From Acidobacterium sp. (GTDB lineage Bacteria; Acidobacteriota; Terriglobia; Terriglobales; Acidobacteriaceae): a DNA stretch of 5,306 bases. Shown here in pieces: positions 1 to 4,039 of this stretch. The notes below the pieces were generated by a model, which saw only the letters and a list, made by a program, of their open reading frames with translations, was not told the DNA's origin and did not search any database. A program made the position numbers and the translations under genes. Positions within the stretch are counted from its first letter, which is position 1. Each line of letters begins with the position of its first letter. The stretch lies in contig PMAM01000291.1 in NCBI GenBank assembly GCA_003152595.1, positions 2,412 to 7,717 on the forward strand. The letters are read 5' to 3'.

Positions 1-243
1 GCGCCGCGCTGGACATAGAACTTTTTCACCGGGGCGGTGATTTTGGGCGAGATGGCTGCCTGGGCGATGGGGGCGAGGACCGCGTCGGTGACGGTGTGCT
101 CGGTGATGGACTGGACCTGGGCGTTTGCGGCCTGGACTGGGACGGCGGTGGGTTGGGTGGATTCTTTTTTGGAGCAGCCGGAGAGAAGGAGAAGGGCGAG
201 CAGGAAGGAGGAAGCGGGACGCCAGAAGAGAGAAGCACGACAT
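1..243 (-). CDS. RND efflux periplasmic adaptor (membrane fusion) lipoprotein, N-terminus only, start frame problem
   Basis: Seen: the minus-strand frame whose codons begin at 242, 239 and so on encodes a basic/aromatic n-region, a hydrophobic run and a lipobox (RPASSFLLALLLLSGC), with the lipid-accepting Cys at 176-174. A short Lys/Glu/Thr linker follows, then QAAISPKITAPVKKFYVQRG, which runs off the left edge. Family knowledge: this matches the start of HlyD/AcrA-type adaptors, inner-membrane-anchored lipoproteins that bridge an RND permease to a TolC-type channel; the last segment is the first beta-barrel/barrel-sandwich strand region. Start: a Shine-Dalgarno GAGGAG (257-252) sits 8 bases before an ATG (243-241), but that ATG is one base out of frame with the signal peptide, and no ATG, GTG or TTG was found in the signal-peptide frame from the repeat A tail to the lipobox. 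Skipping one base after the ATG gives M-RASLFWRPASS, an ideal lipoprotein start. A one-base frameshift, a sequence error or a non-canonical start is possible. The TolC-family gene upstream fits an efflux operon. Confidence 0.8.
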   Translation of the reverse strand, partial: MSCFSLLASRFLLPARPSPSLRLLQKRIHPTHRRPSPGRKRPGPVHHRAHRHRRGPRPHRPGSHLAQNHRPGEKVLCPARR

Positions 244-251
244 GGGAAGCG

Positions 252-257
252 CTCCTC
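252..257 (-). promoter_or_regulatory. Shine-Dalgarno of the adaptor gene
   Basis: GAGGAG on the minus strand lies 8 bases before the ATG at 243-241, ideal spacing. It marks that ATG as the intended start even though the downstream signal-peptide frame is shifted by one base. It begins directly next to a GGCTTTAGCCCC palindrome, so the repeat array reaches right up to the ribosome-binding site. Confidence 0.6.
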
Positions 258-260
258 AGG

Positions 261-490
261 GGCTAAAGCCAGGTTTTGTTCGCAGTCTTTTCGGTACAGC
301 GGGAGGTGGGGGTCGAGACTGTGCTCTTCCGAAATGGTCCATGGCAGCAGTACTTTCGAGGTGAACGACGAATCGATTCCTATTGAATTTCGCTTATCGG
401 AGGACCTAGCTTCTTGCTGTGGGGTGAACTTGGCCGGGTGTTGTGTGTGGGTGTTCTTCTGTGGGTTGTAAAACCGTGCTGCTTTAAAGG
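261..490 (+). repeat. Repeat unit, copy A
   Basis: This is the copy nearest the adaptor gene. It starts with GGCTAAAGCC at 261-270 and ends near a CTGCTTTAAAGGCAG near-dyad at 479-493. Compared with copy B it carries an additional CAG and a more diverged first 50 bases, so the leading segment has drifted faster than the core. Orientation is arbitrary. Confidence 0.75.
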
Positions 491-494
491 CAGA

Positions 495-721
495 GGCTAA
501 AGCCCGGATTTTTTCCTGGGCGTATCGGCACAGCGGGAGGTTAGGGTCGAGACCATGTTTTTCCGAAATGGTCCAGGGCAGTACTTTCGAGATGAACGAC
601 GAAACGATTCTGGTTGAAGTTCGCTTATCGGAGGATCTAGCTTCTTGCTGTGGGGTGAACCTGGCCGGGTGTTGTGTGTGGGTGTTCTTGTGCCGGTTGT
701 ACCACCGTGCCGCTTCAAAGA
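495..721 (+). repeat. Repeat unit, copy B
   Basis: The second copy starts with GGCTAAAGCC at 495-504, followed by CGGATTTTTT. Its leading segment matches the third, truncated copy almost perfectly (about 36 of 37 bases) and matches copy A much less well, so B and the third copy share a more recent origin in that segment. Confidence 0.75.
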
Positions 722-758
722 GAGGGGCTATAGCCCGAAAGAGAGGGGCTAAAGCCCG
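717..758 (+). repeat. Two 21-bp tandem repeats, each carrying a GGGCTAWAGCCC palindrome
   Basis: AAAGAGAGGGGCTATAGCCCG (717-737) is followed directly by the same 21 bases with one change (738-758, T to A). The first contains the perfect 12-bp palindrome GGGCTATAGCCC (725-736). The second contains GGGCTAAAGCCC (746-757), followed by GGATTTTTT. From memory, short palindromes of this type are common in intergenic DNA of Acidobacteriota; that is recollection, not a search. Confidence 0.8.
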
Positions 759-820
759 GATTTTTTCGTGGGCGTATCGGCACCCATTCGACGCGCACAT
801 CGCTGCGCTCAGAGCTCGCT

Positions 821-849
821 CAGGGCACGCTGAGTAAACTCGTGCCCTG
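821..849. other. Strong hairpin downstream of the TolC-family gene
   Basis: CAGGGCACG (821-829) and CGTGCCCTG (841-849) are exact inverted repeats separated by 11 bases. An alternative fold pairs 8 bp (821-828 with 842-849), a 3-base bulge, then GAG/CTC closing a TAAA loop. It lies about 54 bases past the stop codon of the leftward TolC-family gene, so it could protect or end that transcript. There is no T-run after it on either strand, so it is not a textbook intrinsic terminator. Confidence 0.55.
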
Positions 850-902
850 TTACAGAAGCTGGCCCGGCGGGAATTCGTGTCGGAGATGAGGAGGCGTGTC
901 AT

Positions 903-2294
903 TTATAGCGTTCCGGTGAGGGTTTGGAGGTTGGCGCGGGCGACGCGGCTGCGGAGGATGCCGTCGTCGTACGCGGCTTCGGCCTGAGCGAGCGCGGACT
1001 GGGCGTCGACCACTTCGAGGGCAGTGGCTTCGCCGGCGGAGTAGCGGAGGTGAGTGAGGCGAAGGCTTTCGCTTGCGGTGTCGACGCTGGTGTGGAGCGA
1101 CGCGACCTGGCCGGCGGCGATGCGAGCTTCGTTGTAATACTCGTCGAGCTGCGCGATGAGCGTGCGCTGGGTGGTGGTCAGCGTGGCCTGCGCGGCCTTC
1201 TCGCGGAGTTCGGCCTGGCGGACTCGGTCCTGGGTGGCGAACCAGTCCCAGAGGGGGAAGTCGAGGGAGAGGGAGGCGGAGTAGCCGAGGTTGCGGACAC
1301 CTTCGGGGCCTCGGACAGCGAATTGGGGCGCATCGATGCCGTAGGCATAGTTGAAGCCGAGCGAGGGAAGATAAGCGGCGCGAGCGGCGAGGACTTCGTT
1401 GTTCGCGGCGTGGAGAGCCTCGAGAGCGCTGCGAAGGTCGGGGTTGTTTTGGGCGGCGGCGGCTTCGATGACGGGCCGATCGGGGAGCACGTTTTGCTCG
1501 TAGGGTGTGGCGAGGGTATACGGGGTGCGCGGGTCGGGGAAGAGGAACACACCGAGGTCGAGGCGGGCTTTCTCGGCGGCAAGGCTGGCGTCGTCGAACT
1601 CGCGCTGGCGCTGCTGGAACTGGAGGTCGGCTTTGACGGCATCGGCGTGGGCGACTTCGCGGCCGTTTTCGAGCTTCTGGGTGAGGTCGACGAAGGCGTG
1701 AGCTTCATCGAGGGCGCGATGGGCAACATCGACTTTGTCGGTAGCGGAGAGCAGGCCGAACCATGCGGCGACGACGCGGACGATCAGGTCACGGCGCGCG
1801 CTTTCGAGATCGGCGGTGGACTGGGCGGCGAGGGCGCGAGAGCGGCGGTAGTCGGCGACGGCGGCGAAGCTGAGGTTCTCATTGACGAGGAGCTGGGCGG
1901 CGTATTCACGGATGGCATTGTTGGCGATGAAGCGGGGTGCGGCCTGGTTGCCGATTTGTCCTGCCTGGTTGAGGACACCGTTGGGTTGGGTGTAGAGGTA
2001 TTGGCCGTGCGCTGCAGCGTTGGGCAACAGAGCGCTGCGGCTGAGGACGGCGTCGAGGCGCGCGGAGCCGCTGGCGGCAAGGGCAGTATGGTAAGCGGGA
2101 TCGTTGGCGAGTGCGGCGGCGATGGCCTGGTCGAGCGTGAAGGAAGGCGACGTTGCGGAGGTCGCTGGGACGGGCTGCGGGGCGGACGGTTGAGGCGCCG
2201 AAGGGAGAGACTGGGCGAGGGAGATCCGGGCGCAGAACAGCGCGGCACAAGCGAGCAGAGCTATGCATCCCCCGGCGGGGCCGGATCTTGCCAT
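903..2294 (-). CDS. TolC-family outer-membrane efflux channel protein
   Basis: Role: forms the outer-membrane channel and periplasmic tunnel of a tripartite efflux pump, joining the adaptor encoded downstream. Seen (463 aa): a Sec signal peptide at about 1-28 (hydrophobic run IALLACAALF, likely cleavage after SLAQ), then a Pro/Ser/Ala linker to about 51. The two halves of an outer membrane efflux protein fold follow. The first opens with FTLDQAIAAALANDPAY (52-68). The second includes ARAAYLPSLGFNYAYG (304-319), the beta strand SLSLDFPLWDW (341-351), and the family signature LRYSAGEATALEVVDAQSAL (416-435). The ending, ARANLQTLTGTL, is typical, and length fits the family (400-500 aa). The ATG is the only good start: an in-frame stop lies upstream. 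No Shine-Dalgarno is visible; a TGCTATCCT extended -10-like sequence lies just upstream. Substrate cannot be told from sequence. Confidence 0.93.
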   Translation of the reverse strand: MARSGPAGGCIALLACAALFCARISLAQSLPSAPQPSAPQPVPATSATSPSFTLDQAIAAALANDPAYHTALAASGSARLDAVLSRSALLPNAAAHGQYLYTQPNGVLNQAGQIGNQAAPRFIANNAIREYAAQLLVNENLSFAAVADYRRSRALAAQSTADLESARRDLIVRVVAAWFGLLSATDKVDVAHRALDEAHAFVDLTQKLENGREVAHADAVKADLQFQQRQREFDDASLAAEKARLDLGVFLFPDPRTPYTLATPYEQNVLPDRPVIEAAAAQNNPDLRSALEALHAANNEVLAARAAYLPSLGFNYAYGIDAPQFAVRGPEGVRNLGYSASLSLDFPLWDWFATQDRVRQAELREKAAQATLTTTQRTLIAQLDEYYNEARIAAGQVASLHTSVDTASESLRLTHLRYSAGEATALEVVDAQSALAQAEAAYDDGILRSRVARANLQTLTGTL

Positions 2295-2300
2295 GGGTGG

Positions 2301-2309
2301 AGGATAGCA
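2301..2309 (-). promoter_or_regulatory. Possible extended -10 box of the TolC-family gene
   Basis: TGCTATCCT (minus strand 2309-2301) has the TGN plus TATNNT form of an extended -10 element. Standard spacing would put the first transcribed base at the A of the ATG (2294), giving a leaderless mRNA. This fits the absence of a Shine-Dalgarno before this gene. No -35 is recognisable, so the call is tentative. Confidence 0.3.
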
Positions 2310-2370
2310 AGGGGAGCTTAAGGAAGGCTGAAGGGATGCGAAGCTGAGAAGCGGTCAGGTTGACGCGGTC

Positions 2371-2418
2371 AGCGGAAAGGCGAGCGAAAAGGCGAGTGGA
2401 AGAGCGAGCGGAAAGGGG
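2371..2418. repeat. Four-copy 12-bp minisatellite between the TPR and TolC-family genes
   Basis: Four contiguous 12-base units: AGCGGAAAGGCG (2371), AGCGAAAAGGCG (2383), AGTGGAAGAGCG (2395), AGCGGAAAGGGG (2407). Each differs from the consensus by one to three bases. The 156-base gap between the two genes holds this array and no gene that I can support. Two GCGGTCAG direct repeats (2351-2358 and 2365-2372) adjoin it. Confidence 0.75.
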
Positions 2419-2450
2419 GTGCAAGGCGAGTGTTGGGGAGCCGCGATTGT

Positions 2451-3245
2451 TTAGTGAGGCTTTTGCTGCTCGATCATGAGCCGGGCGAATTCGGGGGTGG
2501 CGCGCAGGGAGGCGAGGGTCTCGTCGGCGAGAATCTTCCTGCGGGCGGAGAAGCCTTCGTCGAGGGCCTTGCGGAGAAAGTCGATTGCTTCCTCGTTCCT
2601 GCCGGAGGCGGCGAAGAGCTTGGCGAGGCAAAAGTCCTGGAGAGCCCGGTCGTGCGCGTCCAGGCCTTCGTTGACCAGAAGGGCGGAGTTGGTCGCGAAG
2701 ACTGTGGGGTCAAGGGCGAAGGCGGTGCGGTAAGCCTCAATGCCAGCCTCAGTTTTGCCGCGAGCGAACCAGGCGGTGCCGAGATTGCTGTAGATGGGCG
2801 CGGACCGGGGATCGATCGAGATGGCTTTGCGGTAATAGTGGATCGCTTTCTTATAGCTCTTCTTCGCGTAGTAAATGGCACCGAGGTTGTTGAGGGCCTC
2901 AGCGTAATCGGGATGGAGGCGTAGGGCGCGTTCGTAGTCGCGGCGGGCCTCGTCCATGGCGAAGAGGTGATGGTAGGCCATGCCGAGCTTGTTCCAGACC
3001 TCGGCCGTTTTGTCGGGGACCTGGCTGTAGGCGTCGATGGCGCGCAGATACTCCTGGTGAGCCATGGCCAGATCGCCACGGGCTTCCGAGGGCAGGTCGA
3101 CAGGCGCGACGTGGGGGTCAGCAGGCGGAATCTGGGCAACAGGGAGCTGCGGCTGCGGATTCTCGGCACAGGTAGAGGATGCCGCGGAAAGGACGAGGAT
3201 CGCGGCGAATGCGGTCTGCGCCACGAGAGCGAAAGAGCGCTGCAT
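2451..3245 (-). CDS. Secreted tetratricopeptide-repeat protein
   Basis: Role: a protein-interaction scaffold exported from the cytoplasm; no enzymatic motif is visible. Seen (264 aa from the chosen start): a signal peptide (MQRSFALVAQTAFAAILVLSAASSTCA, about 1-27), a Pro/Gln-rich linker to about 50, then TPR units at about 53-80, 81-112 (WNKLGMAYHHL...RALRLHP), 115-146 (LNNLGAIYYAKKSYKKAIHYY), 149-180 (YSNLGTAWFARG...FALDP) and 200-230 (CLAKLFAASGRNEEAI). The helix pattern with Leu-Gly, Tyr/Ala and a terminal Pro is the TPR consensus. Start: a GTG eight codons upstream (3269) is possible, but the ATG at 3245 has AGGGAGG five bases before it and gives a better signal peptide. The Cys in SSTC could hint at a lipobox but lacks its consensus. 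It lies 156 bases upstream of the TolC-family gene on the same strand, so it may share its transcript. A link to efflux is inference from position only. Confidence 0.88.
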   Translation of the reverse strand: MQRSFALVAQTAFAAILVLSAASSTCAENPQPQLPVAQIPPADPHVAPVDLPSEARGDLAMAHQEYLRAIDAYSQVPDKTAEVWNKLGMAYHHLFAMDEARRDYERALRLHPDYAEALNNLGAIYYAKKSYKKAIHYYRKAISIDPRSAPIYSNLGTAWFARGKTEAGIEAYRTAFALDPTVFATNSALLVNEGLDAHDRALQDFCLAKLFAASGRNEEAIDFLRKALDEGFSARRKILADETLASLRATPEFARLMIEQQKPH

Positions 3246-3250
3246 AAGCG

Positions 3251-3257
3251 CCTCCCT
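3251..3257 (-). promoter_or_regulatory. Shine-Dalgarno of the TPR gene
   Basis: AGGGAGG on the minus strand lies five bases before the ATG at 3245-3243. It decides this start over the GTG at 3269, which has no comparable purine-rich sequence before it. Confidence 0.7.
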
Positions 3258-3336
3258 GACCGTTCTCACGCGCGGCTCCTATGCCGTTTTGCGGGTGCCT
3301 CGGCGGAGTGGCTGCCGGGGTGTCTGGGGGAACGGC

Positions 3337-3351
3337 CCAGCCTGAGGCTGG
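3337..3351. promoter_or_regulatory. 15-bp perfect palindrome in the divergent intergenic region
   Basis: CCAGCCTGAGGCTGG is a perfect dyad of two 7-base arms around a central G. A one-base loop cannot form a stable hairpin, so it fits a DNA-binding site or a dispersed palindromic repeat better than an RNA structure. It lies about 90 bases upstream of the TPR start codon. A weaker dyad, CCTAAT (3358-3363) with ATTAGG (3376-3381), lies next to it. Confidence 0.4.
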
Positions 3352-3410
3352 ATTGACCCTAATGATGACGCCAAAATTAGGAAAAAGGAAGTCAGGCGTG
3401 ACGGAATTAT

Positions 3411-3509
3411 GCAGTGGTGATGTTACGGCGGGCGAGGAACCGGAGGCGCGAACGACCACTGGTCCGTTATGTCATCCAGTGGTATGGCCGGACTGCAGAA
3501 GAGTGGTCA
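3411..3509. promoter_or_regulatory. Cluster of AGTGGT half-sites, candidate operator
   Basis: Seen: GCAGTGGT (3411-3418), ACCACTGG (3455-3462), CCAGTGGT (3476-3483) and AGTGGTCA (3502-3509). The middle two form an exact 8-bp inverted repeat around 13 bases. ACCACTGGT at 3455-3463 is itself a small dyad (ACCA-C-TGGT). The last half-site sits exactly where the -35 hexamer would be for the TATAAT at 3525 with a 17-base spacer. Inference: a regulator binds here and controls the acetyltransferase/trmFO promoter. TGGT/ACCA dyads are seen in some GntR-family operators, but no regulator gene is in the window. Confidence 0.45.
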
Positions 3510-3524
3510 TGGAGGGCCGCTTTC

Positions 3525-3530
3525 TATAAT
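3525..3530 (+). promoter_or_regulatory. -10 box (TATAAT) of the acetyltransferase-trmFO unit
   Basis: A perfect TATAAT ends eight bases before the ATG at 3539. Normal geometry puts the first transcribed base at about 3537-3539, on or next to the ATG, so the mRNA would have almost no leader. No Shine-Dalgarno lies before the ATG, consistent with this. The -35 position (3502-3507) reads AGTGGT, far from TTGACA. Confidence 0.55.
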
Positions 3531-3538
3531 CGAACCTG

Positions 3539-4039
3539 ATGATGACGATTCGTGAGGCGAGCAGGGACGATGTTGCGCTGATTCTGGAGTTCATCCGGGA
3601 GCTGGCGGAGTATGAGCGCGCTCCGGGCGCGGTGCAGGTGACGGAGGCGGAACTGTTGCGGGACGGATTTCCGGAGAAGGGCGGAGAGCGGTATTTCGAA
3701 ACGGTGATCGCGGAGGAAGACGGAGAGCCGGCGGGGATTGCGCTGTTCTTCCCTGTGTATTCAACGTGGCGCGGGCGGGCGATGCATCTGGAGGATCTGT
3801 TTGTGCGGCCGCGGTTTCGCGGGCGGGGGGTGGGGCGGGCGCTGCTGGAGAAGGTGGCGGCGATTGCGGTGGAGCGCGGGTGCGTGATCCTGTTCTGGCA
3901 CGTGCTGGACTGGAATACGCCGGCGATAGAGTTCTACAAGACGCTGGGCGCGGACTGGATGGACGACTGGACGCGGATGCGGGTGAAAGATGACGCGCTG
4001 CGGGGTCTCGCGGCGGGAGCGCTGAGCGGAGCCAAGTGA
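3539..4039 (+). CDS. GNAT N-acetyltransferase, spermidine/diamine (SSAT-like) type
   Basis: Reaction: transfers the acetyl group of acetyl-CoA to a primary amine; relatives act on polyamines, thialysine or small diamines. Cytosolic. Seen (166 aa, usual family length): IREASRDDVALILEFIRELAEYE (4-26), the SSAT-type substrate segment with TEAELLRDGF (35-44), strand MHLEDLFVRP (82-91), the acetyl-CoA pyrophosphate loop RFRGRGVGRALL (92-103), then FWHVLDWNTPAIEFYKTLGA (119-138). Tyr133 matches the conserved catalytic or thiolate-protonating Tyr of GNATs. Start: two adjacent ATGs (3539, 3542); the first is taken. No Shine-Dalgarno, but a TATAAT is 8 bases upstream. Its TGA overlaps the GTG of trmFO by four bases, so the two are co-transcribed and probably translationally coupled. 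The exact amine is not predictable from sequence. Confidence 0.92.
   Translation: MMTIREASRDDVALILEFIRELAEYERAPGAVQVTEAELLRDGFPEKGGERYFETVIAEEDGEPAGIALFFPVYSTWRGRAMHLEDLFVRPRFRGRGVGRALLEKVAAIAVERGCVILFWHVLDWNTPAIEFYKTLGADWMDDWTRMRVKDDALRGLAAGALSGAK
4028..4031 (+). promoter_or_regulatory. Shine-Dalgarno of trmFO inside the acetyltransferase gene
   Basis: GGAG lies four bases before the GTG at 4036. Together with the GTGA stop/start overlap it supports this GTG as the trmFO start. Confidence 0.45.

Larger units (their letters stand above)
258..783. repeat. Tandem array of a ~230-bp intergenic repeat (two full copies and one truncated)
   Basis: Seen: copy A spans about 261-490, copy B about 495-721, and a third head-only copy about 747-783. 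A and B align with an offset of 234 bases, changing to 231 after a 3-base gap (extra CAG in A near 345). By hand count they differ at about 32 positions, roughly 86% identical. A 68-base core (391-458 and 622-689) is nearly identical, with only about two changes. Each copy opens with GGCTAAAGCC followed by a T-rich stretch. The array fills most of the gap between the TolC-family gene and the adaptor gene. The plus-strand frame through the core is open in both copies (Cys-rich, ...DLASCCGVNLAGCCVWVF), but differences between copies are mostly non-synonymous (about 7 against 3), which argues against a protein. Function unknown. Confidence 0.85.

Noticed and set aside
37..471. 144-codon plus-strand open frame
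   Set aside because: It crosses from the antisense of the adaptor signal peptide into repeat copy A with no ribosome-binding site or family resemblance.
746..770. Intrinsic terminator (GGGCTAAAGCCC followed by GGATTTTTT)
   Set aside because: The stem is only 4-5 bp with a tiny loop, the T-run is offset by three bases, and no plus-strand gene lies upstream for it to end.
258..783. CRISPR array
   Set aside because: The repeat unit is about 230 bp, with only two full, diverged copies and no short regular spacers.
497..837. Small open frames on both strands in repeat copy B and the truncated copy
   Set aside because: The equivalent minus-strand frame in copy A has a stop, and changes between copies are mostly non-synonymous, so there is no sign of protein selection.
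784..849. Integron attC or phage attachment site
   Set aside because: The hairpin lacks attC core sites and there is no integrase or tRNA nearby.
924..2321. 465-codon open frame on the plus strand
   Set aside because: It is antisense to the TolC-family gene, which has a clear signature and signal peptide. Its product is low-complexity Gly/Ala/Val/Glu, as expected from C-ending codons read on the opposite strand.
3281..3529. 82-codon plus-strand open frame in the divergent intergenic region
   Set aside because: No ribosome-binding site or recognisable motif; it overlaps the palindromes and promoter elements.
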